Of a stretch of DNA of 64,000 nucleotides, positions 1-11,172 are shown piece by piece. The notes under the pieces are model-generated. The model saw only the letters and a list, made by a program, of their open reading frames with translations. It was not told the origin of the DNA and made no database searches. Position 1 is the stretch's first letter. Each line of letters begins with the position of its first letter. Origin of the DNA: Enterobacteriaceae endosymbiont of Plateumaris sericea (lineage in GTDB: Bacteria > Pseudomonadota > Gammaproteobacteria > Enterobacterales > Enterobacteriaceae); contig NZ_CP046224.1 of NCBI RefSeq assembly GCF_012562605.1, positions 392,788 to 456,787 of the forward strand. Reading direction: 5' to 3'. The translations under genes and the position numbers were made by a program.

Positions 1-11
1 TGTACTTATAG

Positions 12-1570
<1,559 letters not shown>

Positions 1571-1640
1571 AAATATAAAAATTAAATCAAATAAAAAACT
1601 TCAATTTAATTTTTATTAAAACTAAATTTATAAATTAACA

Positions 1641-1746
1641 AAACTCTTATAAAAGAGTGCCCTTAAAAAATTTTTATATATTGTTAAAGAACTATATTAA
1701 AATAAAGCATTAAAATTTATCTTACATGCAAATATAAAAGAGTCAA
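1641..1746 (-). promoter_or_regulatory. rrn promoter and antitermination leader (boxA)
   Basis: On the minus strand upstream of 16S there is a TTGACT -35 box (1741-1746), a 16-base spacer and a TAAGAT -10 box (1719-1724). About 27 bases further on is GTTCTTTAACAA (1681-1692), which matches the enterobacterial rrn boxA antitermination element (TGCTCTTTAACA in E. coli). It is followed by GGGCACTC, also present in the E. coli rrn leader, and by a small perfect hairpin (ACTCTT/AAGAGT, 1643-1658). The promoter lies between the murI stop and the 16S start. Only one promoter is evident; the upstream P1 of E. coli is not recognisable. The assignment rests on motif match and position. Confidence 0.8.
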
Positions 1747-1773
1747 GAATTTTTTATAAAATTAATAATAATT

Positions 1774-2589
1774 TTATTTAATTTTAAATTTTTTAAAAAC
1801 ATTAAATCCTAGATGAAATAAATATTTTTTTATTTTTTCTATTTTTAAATTATGTTTTGTATATAAAATAATATTTTTTTGAATATTAAATGAAAACCTA
1901 TTATTAGTTATAATTTTATTTATTTCCGAAATTATATAATCATTGGAATATAAAAATGTAATATTTTCAGGTAAAATTTTTTTTAATTCATTAATAATTA
2001 AAGGAAAATGAGTACAACCTAATACTATTGTATCTGGAAAATTTTTTAATTTATACCAAGGATTAAAAATTTTTTTTATTTGTTTTAGAGATATATTTAA
2101 TCCTTGTATTTTTTCTTCAGATAATAATACTAATTTTTTAGATGATAAAGTTTTTATAATATAATTTTTACTATAATATTTAATTTTTTTTTTTATAGAA
2201 TAATTTTCTAAAGTTGTTTTAGTTGCTACTATACCAATTACACCATTATTTGTTTTGTTAATAGCATCGTTTATAACTGGAGTAACTCCTATTATTGGAA
2301 AAGAAAAATAATTTTGTATTATAGGAAGACTAGAAACACTAGCTGTATTACATGCTATTATTGCTAATGAAAAATGATAATAATATGAAATTTGTTTTAA
2401 AATTTTTATACAACGTTTAAAAATATAATTTTTTGATTTTATACCATAAGGAAAAAATTGATTATCTAATAAATATATGAAATATATTTCAGGAAATATT
2501 TTTTTAATTTGATTATATATTGATATTCCTCCTACTCCTGAATCAAAAATAAAAATTGTAATTTGAGATTTTAATAATATTTTATTCAT
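1774..2589 (-). CDS. murI: Glutamate racemase MurI
   Basis: MurI interconverts L- and D-glutamate in the cytoplasm, supplying D-Glu for the peptidoglycan stem peptide. The 271-residue protein has the family's DSGVGG loop at residues 16-21 and the two catalytic cysteines in ACNTAS (Cys80) and GCTHFPL (Cys192), which act as the two acid/base residues of the cofactor-independent reaction. Length is close to the usual 265-285. It lies immediately upstream of the rrn promoter and 16S, the same neighbour relation as murI-rrnB in E. coli, so this is an ancestral block. It is divergent from iscS. Retention together with murJ argues that the organism still makes at least some peptidoglycan. Confidence 0.96.
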   Translation of the reverse strand: MNKILLKSQITIFIFDSGVGGISIYNQIKKIFPEIYFIYLLDNQFFPYGIKSKNYIFKRCIKILKQISYYYHFSLAIIACNTASVSSLPIIQNYFSFPIIGVTPVINDAINKTNNGVIGIVATKTTLENYSIKKKIKYYSKNYIIKTLSSKKLVLLSEEKIQGLNISLKQIKKIFNPWYKLKNFPDTIVLGCTHFPLIINELKKILPENITFLYSNDYIISEINKIITNNRFSFNIQKNIILYTKHNLKIEKIKKYLFHLGFNVFKKFKIK

Positions 2590-2794
2590 AATAAAGTTTT
2601 CTTTTTTTTGTAAATTTTTATTTTTATTTAAAAATATTGTTATATAAATTTAATTAGTAAAAATTTTATTTAAAAAATTTAATATTTATTTTATTCTTAA
2701 TCAAAACTAAAATATAAAAAATTTTTTAATAATTAAATATTATAAAATAATACATAATTTTTATTATAAATATATAATTTTATGGATGAAAATA

Positions 2795-3949
2795 ATGAAA
2801 AATTCAATTTATTTAGATTATGCAGCTACTACACCAGTAGATAAAAGAGTTTCAAAAAAAATGATGAAATATTTAACTATAGATGGAAATTTTGGTAATC
2901 CTTCTTCTAATTTACATATATTTGGATGGAATGCTGAAAAAGCTATTGATACAGCTAGAAATAATATAGCTAAATGTATAGGATGTAATGATAATGAAAT
3001 TATATTTACATCTACAGCAAGTGAATCTATAAATATAGCAATAAAATGTGTAGTTAATTGTTTTAAAAAAAATAAAAAACATATTATTACTAGTACAATA
3101 GAACATAAATCAGTAATAGAAACATGTAATTATTTAGAAAAAATTGGATTTAATGTTACATATTTAAAACCATCTAAAGATGGTTTAATAAATTTAAATA
3201 AACTAAAAGAGGCAATTAATAAAAAAACTATTCTAGTTTCTATTATGCATGTAAATAATGAAATAGGAGTAATTCAAAATATATCAAAAATAGGGAAAAT
3301 ATGCCATAATGAAAATATAATTTATCATGTTGATGCAACTCAAAGTATTGGAAAGTATCCATTTAATTTAAAAAATATGAATATTGATTTAATGTCATTT
3401 TCTGCACATAAATTTTATGGACCAAAAGGTATAGGTGCTTTATATATTAATAAAAAAAAATCAAGCATTATGTTAGAAACTTTTATTCATGGAGGAGGAC
3501 AAGAACAAAATATTAGATCAGGAACTTTAGCTGTTCATCAAATAATTGGTATGTCAGAAGCATTACTGATTTCTATTAATGAAATGGAAAAAGATAGATT
3601 AAGAATTCAAGATTTAAAACATTATTTATGGAATAATATAAAAAATATAAAAGGTATATATTATAATGGAAATTATTTAAATAGTTCTCCTTATATAATT
3701 AATATAGGTATTAAAAATATATTTAATAAATTACTTATTATAGAAATGAAAAATATTGCTGTTTCTTTTTCATCAGCATGTACATCTTATTATTCTCAAT
3801 CTTCATATGTATTAAAATCAATAGGATTAAAAAATGAATTAATTCAGAATTCTATACGTATTTCTTTAGGTAGATTTACTACTAAAAAAGAAATTGATTA
3901 TACTATTTATAAATTACATAAATCAATAAATAAAATAATACATAAATAA
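2795..3949 (+). CDS. iscS: Cysteine desulfurase IscS, C-terminally shortened
   Basis: This is a PLP-dependent class V aminotransferase-fold enzyme that removes sulfur from cysteine as an enzyme persulfide. Numbered from the start chosen here, His104 (TIEHKS), the PLP Lys206 (SAHKFYGPKG) and the catalytic Cys329 (SSACTS) sit at or within one residue of the E. coli IscS positions. The start at 2795 gives MKNSIYLDYAATTP, which aligns directly with E. coli MKLPIYLDYSATTP, and has a GGA 8 bases upstream; an in-frame ATG at 2786 adds three residues without support. The protein ends about 20 residues early, just after RFTTKKEIDYTIYKL, so the tail that in E. coli helps bind IscU is gone. No iscU, hscAB or fdx is adjacent. 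Likely roles are sulfur supply for tRNA thiolation or other acceptors, with SufS serving Fe-S assembly; that division is inference. Confidence 0.95.
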   Translation: MKNSIYLDYAATTPVDKRVSKKMMKYLTIDGNFGNPSSNLHIFGWNAEKAIDTARNNIAKCIGCNDNEIIFTSTASESINIAIKCVVNCFKKNKKHIITSTIEHKSVIETCNYLEKIGFNVTYLKPSKDGLINLNKLKEAINKKTILVSIMHVNNEIGVIQNISKIGKICHNENIIYHVDATQSIGKYPFNLKNMNIDLMSFSAHKFYGPKGIGALYINKKKSSIMLETFIHGGGQEQNIRSGTLAVHQIIGMSEALLISINEMEKDRLRIQDLKHYLWNNIKNIKGIYYNGNYLNSSPYIINIGIKNIFNKLLIIEMKNIAVSFSSACTSYYSQSSYVLKSIGLKNELIQNSIRISLGRFTTKKEIDYTIYKLHKSINKIIHK

Positions 3950-4024
3950 ATTATATTTATAAAATATAAAAATATTAATAAATAAATTTATAGTAATTTA
4001 TATTTAATTAAATAAAAATTTAAT

Positions 4025-4054
4025 AAAATATAATAATAATTATTATTATATTTT
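4025..4054. terminator. Perfect 30-bp palindrome between convergent iscS and pykF
   Basis: A perfect inverted repeat of 15 bp per arm, made only of A and T and centred between 4039 and 4040, with AAAA at the left edge and TTTT at the right edge so that either strand reads hairpin then U-tract. It lies in the 185-base gap between the converging iscS and pykF stop codons. Function as a bidirectional intrinsic terminator is inferred from position and symmetry; an all-A/T stem is weaker than a classical terminator. Confidence 0.5.
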
Positions 4055-4134
4055 TATAAAAATTCATAATTTATTTATAATTAATATAATTTCTATATTA
4101 TAGAAAATATTAATTTTAAATATATTATATATAA

Positions 4135-5544
4135 TTATATTATATGTACAGAAGTAGTATTTGTTGTTCCACTTGGTACTAAAGCTCCAGAAACCATAAC
4201 AATAACATCTCCTTTTACAGCATATTTACTAGATAAAGCAACTTTTTTACCTATATGATAAAAATCATCTGTAGATAATATTTTTTTTACTAATTTAGGT
4301 ATTATTCCTTTACTTAATATTAATTGTTTAGAAGTTTTAATATTAGTAGTTAAAGCTAAAATAATAGCTTTAGGAAAATATTTTCTTACTGATTTTGCAG
4401 ATTTACCTAATTCTGTTGCTACAATAATTAAAGGTGCTTTTAATTTTTCTGATATTTCTACTGCACTCCGACATATTGCATCAGTAATACTCATTTCTGT
4501 ATTTTTATAAAAATTTATTCTATTATTCATAGTTATATCTGTTCTTTCACAAATATTAGACATAATAGCAACAGATTCTAAAGGATATTTTCCTTTAGCA
4601 CTTTCTCCGGATAACATAACAGCATCAGTACCATCTAAAATTGCATTAGCTACATCTCCAGCTTCTGCTCTTGTAGGACGAGGATTTTTAATCATCGAAT
4701 CTAACATTTGAGTTGCTGTTATTACTACTTTACCAAAAAAATTACATTTTTTAATCATCATTTTTTGAGCAAAAATTACATCTTCTACTGGTATTTCTAC
4801 TCCTAAATCTCCTCTAGCAACCATAATTCCATCAGCAACACTTAAAATATCATCAAAATTATTTAACCCTTCTTGATTTTCAATTTTTGCTATAATTTGA
4901 ATATTTTCTCCTTTATTTTTTTTTAAAAAATTTTTAATTTCTAATATATCTTCTTTTTTTCTTATAAATGAAGCAGCAATATAATCTATTTTATTTTTAC
5001 ATGCAAAGATTAAATCATCTTTATCTTTTGTTGATAAAGAAGGTAATTTAGTAGATATTCCAGGTAAATTAATTCCTTTATTTTCTGATAATTTACCATT
5101 ATTTAATACTTGACAAATAATATTATTATTACTTATTTCTAATACTTTCATTTCTATAAGACCATCATCTACAAGTATTTTATTTCCTACATTAAGATCA
5201 AAAATTAAATTAGGATATGTTATTGCAACACAATGTTTATCACCAATAACAGATTTATCTGTAGTTAAAATAAATTTTTGTCCAGATTTTAAATATACAT
5301 CTATACCATTTTTAAGTTTTATAGTACGTATTTCAGGACCTTTAGTATCTAATAATATTGCTGCATTTTGTCCTGTTATATTCATAATTTCTCTTAAAAG
5401 TATAATACGTTTTTCATGATCTTTATGATTTCCATGAGAAAAATTTAATCTCATAACATTCATTCCTAAATTTAATAATTTAGATAATATATCTTTAGAT
5501 TCAGAACTAGGTCCAATAGTACATATTATTTTTGTTTTTTTCAT
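4135..5544 (-). CDS. pykF: Pyruvate kinase I
   Basis: Catalyses the last step of glycolysis, phosphoenolpyruvate plus ADP to pyruvate plus ATP, in the cytoplasm. The 469-residue sequence follows E. coli PykF (470) essentially end to end: [21 protein letters not shown] near residue 36, TDKSVIG, the catalytic [14 protein letters not shown] segment, [37 protein letters not shown] and the C-terminal [19 protein letters not shown]. It matches the PykF isozyme rather than PykA in length and N-terminus. In E. coli pykF lies just downstream of the suf operon with lpp and an L,D-transpeptidase gene between; here those two genes are gone and pykF directly follows sufE. It is transcribed in the suf direction after a 78-base gap. 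Confidence 0.97.
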   Translation of the reverse strand: MKKTKIICTIGPSSESKDILSKLLNLGMNVMRLNFSHGNHKDHEKRIILLREIMNITGQNAAILLDTKGPEIRTIKLKNGIDVYLKSGQKFILTTDKSVIGDKHCVAITYPNLIFDLNVGNKILVDDGLIEMKVLEISNNNIICQVLNNGKLSENKGINLPGISTKLPSLSTKDKDDLIFACKNKIDYIAASFIRKKEDILEIKNFLKKNKGENIQIIAKIENQEGLNNFDDILSVADGIMVARGDLGVEIPVEDVIFAQKMMIKKCNFFGKVVITATQMLDSMIKNPRPTRAEAGDVANAILDGTDAVMLSGESAKGKYPLESVAIMSNICERTDITMNNRINFYKNTEMSITDAICRSAVEISEKLKAPLIIVATELGKSAKSVRKYFPKAIILALTTNIKTSKQLILSKGIIPKLVKKILSTDDFYHIGKKVALSSKYAVKGDVIVMVSGALVPSGTTNTTSVHII

Positions 5545-5622
5545 ATATTTTATAATTCCTATATTTTAAAATATTATAAATATTTTTTATTATAAATAAA
5601 TTAATGTAATTTTTTAAAAATA

Positions 5623-6054
5623 TTATTTATTAGTTAATTTTATTAATTTTTTTTTTATAGTATTTATAATAATTTCTATTCCTTGTAATCTAGATAAAGA
5701 TAAATATTTATCTAAAGATAATTGTTTAAAACATGATTGAATATCAAAGTTAATAATTTTATTATAAGTTTTATTATTATAAAATATAAAAATAATAGCT
5801 AATAAACCTTGTACTATAGAAGAATCACTATATCCTTTAAATAATACATAATTATTACTAAAATCAATTTTTAATGTAATCCAAACTTGACTTTGACAAC
5901 CATGAATTAAATTTTTCAAAGAATGATGTTTTGGTGATAAAATAGAAATTTTGTGTCCTAATTCAATTATATATAAATAACGTTCTTCCCAATTATTACA
6001 ACGTTTAAAGTTAGCTTTTAATATATTTTGATTAGGTAATATATTTATAACCAT
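5623..6054 (-). CDS. sufE: SufE sulfur-acceptor protein
   Basis: SufE accepts persulfide sulfur from SufS and hands it to the SufBCD scaffold in the cytoplasm. The 143-residue protein keeps NWEERYLYIIELG and the catalytic cysteine in HGCQSQVW (Cys53, E. coli Cys51). Length is normal (138 in E. coli). It starts two bases after the sufS stop, so it is almost certainly the last gene of the suf operon, in the E. coli order A-B-C-D-S-E. Regulation by IscR, OxyR or Fur cannot be seen here. Confidence 0.96.
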   Translation of the reverse strand: MVINILPNQNILKANFKRCNNWEERYLYIIELGHKISILSPKHHSLKNLIHGCQSQVWITLKIDFSNNYVLFKGYSDSSIVQGLLAIIFIFYNNKTYNKIINFDIQSCFKQLSLDKYLSLSRLQGIEIIINTIKKKLIKLTNK

Positions 6055-6056
6055 AA

Positions 6057-7289
6057 TTATTTATTTAATAAATTATTTATATAGATTAATTTACTAATAA
6101 ATATATCTATTTCTTCAAAATTATTATATATAGAAAAAGATATTCTACACATAGATTTAACATTATAATATTTCATTATAGGAATAGCACAATGATGTCC
6201 AGTACGTATTGCAATACCATATTCATCAAGAAAACATCCTATATCATAAGGATGACAATTGTTTAAATTAAAAGAAATAATACCTACTCTATTTTCTAAA
6301 AAATAATTACCAAATAACTTGATATTTGGTATATTAGAAATTTTTTTTAAAGCATATAACATTAAATTTTTATTATGATTTATAATATCTTTGATATTAA
6401 AAGATGTAAACCATGATAATGCTGCACCTAAGCCTATAATTCCTGCAATATTAGGAGAACCTGCTTCAAATTTCCATGGTATTTTTTCCCAAATAGGAAA
6501 ATTATTACAATCAATATTACTTATCATACCTCCTCCACCTTCCCAAGGTGGTATTAATTCTAATATATTTTTTTTCCCATAAAGAATACCAATTCCTGTA
6601 GGTCCAAAAATTTTATGTCCAGAAAAAACAAAAAAATCACATCCAATATCTTGTACATTAACTATTCTATTTGTAACTGCTTGAGCACCATCTATTAATG
6701 TTAAGATATTTTTACTTTTAGCTAATTTTACTATTTTATTTATTGGATTAATTGTACCTAATACATTAGAAATATAAGTAATAGATATTAATTTAGTTTT
6801 TTGATTTATTAAATTATCAATTTGTTTAAAATTTAATTCTCCATTTTTAGTTAATGGTATAATATAAATGTTAAAACCTATTTTTTTTGATATAATCTTC
6901 CATGGAATAATATTCGAATGATGTTCCATTTCGGAGATAATAATATTATCTCCTGGAAAAAGATTATTTACTCCCCAAGTATTTGCAATTAAATTTATTC
7001 CTTCTGTAGTACCTTTAGTAAAAATTATTTCTTCTGATTTTTTTGCATTAATAAAATTAGCTACTTGTTGACGTATTTTTTCCATAATATTAGTTGCTTC
7101 TATACTTAATGTATGCGTTCCTCTATGCACTGATGAATAATTTTTTTTATAAAAATTACTCAATTTAGAAATAACTGATATTGGTTTTTGTACAGTAGCA
7201 GCATTATCAAAGTAAATAAAGTTATGTTTATTAACTTTACGTGATAAAATAGGAAATTGTTTTCTAATTTTTATTAAATTTAAATTCAT
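6057..7289 (-). CDS. sufS: Cysteine desulfurase SufS
   Basis: SufS mobilises sulfur from cysteine for the SUF Fe-S assembly pathway. From the start chosen at 7289 the protein is 410 residues and matches E. coli SufS throughout: FPILSRKVN, YFDNAATVQKP, VHRGTHTLS, TKGTTEGINL, MEHHSNIIPW, the PLP Lys226 in FSGHKIFGPTGIG and the persulfide cysteine in IRTGHHCAIP (Cys367). An open frame continues upstream to 7379 but the extra 30 residues have no family counterpart and lie inside sufD. The 7289 ATG has an AGAGA ribosome-binding site. Even so the first codons overlap the sufD 3' end by 26 bases, consistent with translational coupling. It is the second cysteine desulfurase in the window besides IscS. 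Confidence 0.96.
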   Translation of the reverse strand: MNLNLIKIRKQFPILSRKVNKHNFIYFDNAATVQKPISVISKLSNFYKKNYSSVHRGTHTLSIEATNIMEKIRQQVANFINAKKSEEIIFTKGTTEGINLIANTWGVNNLFPGDNIIISEMEHHSNIIPWKIISKKIGFNIYIIPLTKNGELNFKQIDNLINQKTKLISITYISNVLGTINPINKIVKLAKSKNILTLIDGAQAVTNRIVNVQDIGCDFFVFSGHKIFGPTGIGILYGKKNILELIPPWEGGGGMISNIDCNNFPIWEKIPWKFEAGSPNIAGIIGLGAALSWFTSFNIKDIINHNKNLMLYALKKISNIPNIKLFGNYFLENRVGIISFNLNNCHPYDIGCFLDEYGIAIRTGHHCAIPIMKYYNVKSMCRISFSIYNNFEEIDIFISKLIYINNLLNK

Positions 7290-8565
7290 TAAAAATATTC
7301 TCTTTAGAGAAATAATTTGATAAATAATTACATATTTTTTTTTTAAAATCATCATCACAAAGATTTTGAATAAAGTCAACTACGAATGCAAAAAGAAGTA
7401 TATTTTGTGATTTTTTAAAATCTATACCTCTTGTTCTTAAAAAAAATAATTGATTATTATCTATTTTACCAGAAAAAACACCATGTTTACATTTTACATC
7501 ATTATTATAAATATCTAATTCTGGTTTAACATTCATTTCTGAAGATTTATTAAGTAATAATCCACTATAATTCATTTTACCATCTGTTTGTATAGCTAAT
7601 GGATTAATCTTTAATAATCCTTTAAAATTTATAATAGAGTTATCAGAAACTATTGCTTTAAAAAGTTGATTACTATAACAATATTTTTTATTATGTTCTA
7701 AATAACTTTTAATATAAGAAATATTATTTCCTTTTAATAAAGATAAACTTTTATATTCTAGTTTAGAATTATTTCCATTAAATTGAAAATTATTATTTTG
7801 ATATATAATTTTATTTGACATTAAAAAATCATATTTTTTAATATAACTGTTATTTTTAATAAAATACTCATTATTATTAAAATAATAATTTTTTTCATCT
7901 CCAGTAATTAATTTATAATGAGTTAAACTAACATTATTATCTACAATTAAAGTTGTATAAATATTACTAAAATAAGATTGATTTATATTAATATAATGTT
8001 CAAATATTGTAATAGATTGCCTTTTTTTAATATGTATATAATTTCTATAATTTGACATATAAAAAAAATTATTACTATTATTTCCTATATTAATATATAT
8101 TAAATAAAGTGGTTTTATATTATTGATATTATTTAAGTTTATATCAATAAAAACAATTTCTTTAGATAAAGATTCTGATAAATGAGTAAAAATATTATGT
8201 TTAATAAAATTATTTTTATTTTTTAAATTATTAAATTTATTAATAGTTATTTTATACCAAATATTATTTATATCACTTATATTTTGATTTAATTTTCCAT
8301 TAATAAAATATAAAAAAATACCATCTAATTTAAAAATAATATTTGTTAAATCTTTTTTAAATAATGGTTTAGTTAAAGGAATTTTAAATAATTGATTATT
8401 TATAATATTATAATATGTATTTTTTTTTATATATTGTTGATTATTTAATAATTTTTTTAATTTTAACCAATGATTTTCTGATTGTTCTGAAAAATATTTT
8501 TTTTTATGTAATTGATATATATTATTTAATTGTTTTAATAAATTATTATTTATTAAGCCAGCCAT
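7264..8565 (-). CDS. sufD: SufD, SufBCD scaffold subunit
   Basis: SufD pairs with SufB and the SufC ATPase to form the SufBC2D scaffold on which Fe-S clusters are built. The 433-residue protein starts MAGL like E. coli SufD (423) and keeps the family's C-terminal beta-helix blocks: LEHNKKYCYSNQLFKAIVSD, LAIQTDGKMNYSGLLL, PELDIYNNDVKCKHG and FFLRTRGID. The N-terminal half is much more diverged and Asn/Lys rich, as expected in an A+T-rich reduced genome. The start overlaps the sufC 3' end by 20 bases and the end overlaps sufS, so sufC-D-S are tightly coupled. Confidence 0.94.
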   Translation of the reverse strand: MAGLINNNLLKQLNNIYQLHKKKYFSEQSENHWLKLKKLLNNQQYIKKNTYYNIINNQLFKIPLTKPLFKKDLTNIIFKLDGIFLYFINGKLNQNISDINNIWYKITINKFNNLKNKNNFIKHNIFTHLSESLSKEIVFIDINLNNINNIKPLYLIYINIGNNSNNFFYMSNYRNYIHIKKRQSITIFEHYININQSYFSNIYTTLIVDNNVSLTHYKLITGDEKNYYFNNNEYFIKNNSYIKKYDFLMSNKIIYQNNNFQFNGNNSKLEYKSLSLLKGNNISYIKSYLEHNKKYCYSNQLFKAIVSDNSIINFKGLLKINPLAIQTDGKMNYSGLLLNKSSEMNVKPELDIYNNDVKCKHGVFSGKIDNNQLFFLRTRGIDFKKSQNILLFAFVVDFIQNLCDDDFKKKICNYLSNYFSKENIFNEFKFNKN

Positions 8566-9286
8566 AACCTTGATCCTCTAATTGTTTTACTAGCATAAAG
8601 TCACTAGATTTAACAATTTTGTTATTATAAAGTATATGTACATAATCTGGTTTAACATAATCTAGAATACGACGATAATGTGTAATAATAATAAATGACC
8701 TATTCTTAGATCTCATAATATTTATTATATTTGAAACTTTTTTTAATGCATCAATATCTAATCCTGAATCAATTTCATCTAAAATACATAATTTTGGTTT
8801 TAAAATTAACATTTGTAATATATCATTAATTTTTTTTTCTCCTCCAGAAAAACCAACATTTACAAATCGTTGAAGAAAATCTTCTTTTATACCTAATATT
8901 TTTATGTTTTTTTGAATTAAATCTTGAAAATCAAATCTATCTAATACAGATAACCCATTATATTTTCTTATTTCATTTAATGATGTATATAAAAATAAAT
9001 TATTAGTAACACCAGGTATTTCAGGAGGATATTGAAACGAAGCAAAAATACCTTCTCTTGCTCTTATTTCAGGAGCCATATTTAATAAATTTTTTTTTTT
9101 AAAATATATATTTCCTTTAGAAATAATATACTCTTTTTTTCCTACTAAAATAAATGATAAAGTACTTTTACCTGAACCATTAGGACCCATTATAGCATGA
9201 ATTTCTCCAGAATTAATTGTTAAATTAAATTTATCTAATATTACTTTATTATTTATATGAACATGTAAATCTTTTATTTTTAACAT
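8546..9286 (-). CDS. sufC: SufC, ATPase of the SUF Fe-S assembly machinery
   Basis: SufC is a soluble ABC-type ATPase that drives conformational changes in the SufBCD scaffold. The 246-residue protein has Walker A GPNGSGKST (residues 34-42), the signature FSGGEKK (near 146-152), Walker B LCILDEIDSGLD (near 166-177) and the switch histidine in IITHYRRIL. The Q-loop region FQYPPEIPGV is also intact. Length equals the E. coli protein within two residues. It follows sufB after about 30 bases and overlaps sufD. Confidence 0.97.
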   Translation of the reverse strand: MLKIKDLHVHINNKVILDKFNLTINSGEIHAIMGPNGSGKSTLSFILVGKKEYIISKGNIYFKKKNLLNMAPEIRAREGIFASFQYPPEIPGVTNNLFLYTSLNEIRKYNGLSVLDRFDFQDLIQKNIKILGIKEDFLQRFVNVGFSGGEKKINDILQMLILKPKLCILDEIDSGLDIDALKKVSNIINIMRSKNRSFIIITHYRRILDYVKPDYVHILYNNKIVKSSDFMLVKQLEDQGYGWLNK

Positions 9287-9316
9287 AATTTTATATAAAT
9301 TATATTGATTAAAATT

Positions 9317-10783
9317 TTAACCAATACTTTTTTCCAAGTTAACTGATAATAATTTTTGTGCTTCTATAGCAAATTCTAAAGGAAATTTAATAAAAATATC
9401 TTTACAAAATCCATTAATAATAATAGAAACAGCATTTTCTATGCTAATACCCCTTTGTAGACAAAAAAATATTTGATCTTCTCCTATTTTAGAAGTTGTA
9501 GCTTCATGTTCAACTTGTGAAGTATGATTAGCAATATTTAAATTAGGATATGTATGAGTACTACATTTTGAACCAATTAAAATTGAATCACATTGAGTAA
9601 AATTACGAGAATAATCTGATTTTTTATTAATTTTTACTAAACTTCTATAAGTATTTTTACTATTTTCAGTAGAAATACTTTTAGATATAATTGTTGATTT
9701 TGTATGTTTACCTATATGAATCATTTTTGTTCCAGTATCAGCTTGTTGATAACCATTTGTTAATGAAATTGAAAAAAATTCACCAATAGAATAATCTCCT
9801 TGTAAAATCACACTAGGATATTTCCATGTAATAGCAGATCCTGTTTCTGATTGAGTCCATGACATTTTACTATATTTTCCTTTACATATTGCTCTTTTAG
9901 TAACAAAATTTAAGATACCTCCTGAATGCTTATTTCCTGAAAACCAATTTTGTACTGTAGAATATTTTACTTTAGCATTTTTTAATAATATTACTTCTAC
10001 AACAGCAGCATGTAATTGATAATTATGTCTTATAGGAGCAGAACATCCTTCTATATAATTTACACTGCTATTTTCATCTGCAATTAAAATTGTACGTTCA
10101 AATTGTCCAATATTCTTTTCATTTATACGAAAATAAGTTGATAATTCTATAGGACAATGTACATTTTTTGGTATATATATAAATGTTCCATCGGAAGCTA
10201 CAGCTGCGTTTAAAGATGCAAAAAAATTATCATTTGCAGGAACAACAGAACCTAAATATTTTTTAACTAAATCGGGATAATTTTGTATAGCATCATTTAA
10301 AGAACAAAAAATTATTCCTTTTTTTAATAATTTATCTTTATGAGTTGTAATAACAGATACAGAATCGAAAATAGCATCAATTGCTATATTTTTATTATTA
10401 ATAGGAATATTTAATTTATTAAAAGTATCTGATACAGCATTTGTAAAATATTTATTTTTATTAAAATTAAAAGTAGTATTTAATTTATCATGATTAATAT
10501 CAGATAAAGGTGCGGAATAATAAATATAATTTTGATAATTTAATTTATCAAAATGTCCATTTAACCAATGTGGTTCTTTATTATTTATCCAAAAATAATA
10601 TCCTTTTAATCTAAAATCTAACATCCATTTAGGTTCATTACGTATTTGAGATATCTTTTTTATTATGTTTTCATTTATTCCTGGAGTAAATTGTTCATTT
10701 TTTAAATTTGTAGAAAATCCTTCTTTATAAATAGTTTTTTTTTTATTAAAATATCTAATTTTATTTTTTATATTATTTTTCAT
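9317..10783 (-). CDS. sufB: SufB, SufBCD scaffold core subunit
   Basis: SufB is the main scaffold on which nascent Fe-S clusters assemble with SufC and SufD. The 488-residue product (495 in E. coli) keeps the conserved core: EPKWMLDFRLKGY, GIIFCSLNDAIQNYPDLVKKY, NDNFFASLNAAVASDGTFIYIP, the central beta-helix with TVQNWF, and the C-terminal block FTQCDSILIGSKCSTHTYP followed by EHEATTSKIGEDQIFFCLQRGI. Several cysteines are conserved, including those in the C-terminal block. It lies 11 bases after sufA. Confidence 0.96.
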   Translation of the reverse strand: MKNNIKNKIRYFNKKKTIYKEGFSTNLKNEQFTPGINENIIKKISQIRNEPKWMLDFRLKGYYFWINNKEPHWLNGHFDKLNYQNYIYYSAPLSDINHDKLNTTFNFNKNKYFTNAVSDTFNKLNIPINNKNIAIDAIFDSVSVITTHKDKLLKKGIIFCSLNDAIQNYPDLVKKYLGSVVPANDNFFASLNAAVASDGTFIYIPKNVHCPIELSTYFRINEKNIGQFERTILIADENSSVNYIEGCSAPIRHNYQLHAAVVEVILLKNAKVKYSTVQNWFSGNKHSGGILNFVTKRAICKGKYSKMSWTQSETGSAITWKYPSVILQGDYSIGEFFSISLTNGYQQADTGTKMIHIGKHTKSTIISKSISTENSKNTYRSLVKINKKSDYSRNFTQCDSILIGSKCSTHTYPNLNIANHTSQVEHEATTSKIGEDQIFFCLQRGISIENAVSIIINGFCKDIFIKFPLEFAIEAQKLLSVNLEKSIG

Positions 10784-10794
10784 AGTAAATTTTT

Positions 10795-11172
10795 TTATTT
10801 AATATTAAAACTTTCTCCACAACCACAAGATTTAATTATATTATTATTATAATACTTAAAATATTCTTTAAAATTTTCTTTAATAAAATCTATAATTGTT
10901 CCATCTATAAAAACAATATCTGTTCTTTTTATATATATAATAATGTTATTATTTTGAAAAATTAAATCATCGTTAAAAAAATTTTGTACTAATTCAATTT
11001 TATATTTAAAACCAAAGCAACCTGTTTGTTTTAAAATTAATCTAATACTATTTACTGTAAAATTAATTTTTATTATTTTATTAATTTGTAATAATGCATT
11101 ATTAGTTAAAAAAATTCCTTTCCAAACATATTTTTTACAAGAAAAATGGATTAATTTTTTTTTAAATATCAT
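10795..11172 (-). CDS. sufA: SufA A-type Fe-S carrier
   Basis: SufA receives Fe-S clusters from the SufBCD scaffold and delivers them to target proteins. The 125-residue protein keeps the three A-type cysteines: KQTGCFGFKY (Cys52) and CGCGESF (Cys116, Cys118), plus the FIDGT and DFIKE motifs. It is first in the suf operon. A GGA about 9 bases before the ATG is the likely ribosome-binding site. The upstream 541-base gap must hold the suf promoter. Complex I in this window is an obvious consumer of its clusters. Confidence 0.95.
   Translation of the reverse strand: MIFKKKLIHFSCKKYVWKGIFLTNNALLQINKIIKINFTVNSIRLILKQTGCFGFKYKIELVQNFFNDDLIFQNNNIIIYIKRTDIVFIDGTIIDFIKENFKEYFKYYNNNIIKSCGCGESFNIK

Noticed and set aside
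7290-7379. N-terminal 30-residue extension of SufS
   Set aside because: It has no counterpart in the family, lies inside sufD, and the internal ATG at 7289 has its own ribosome-binding site.
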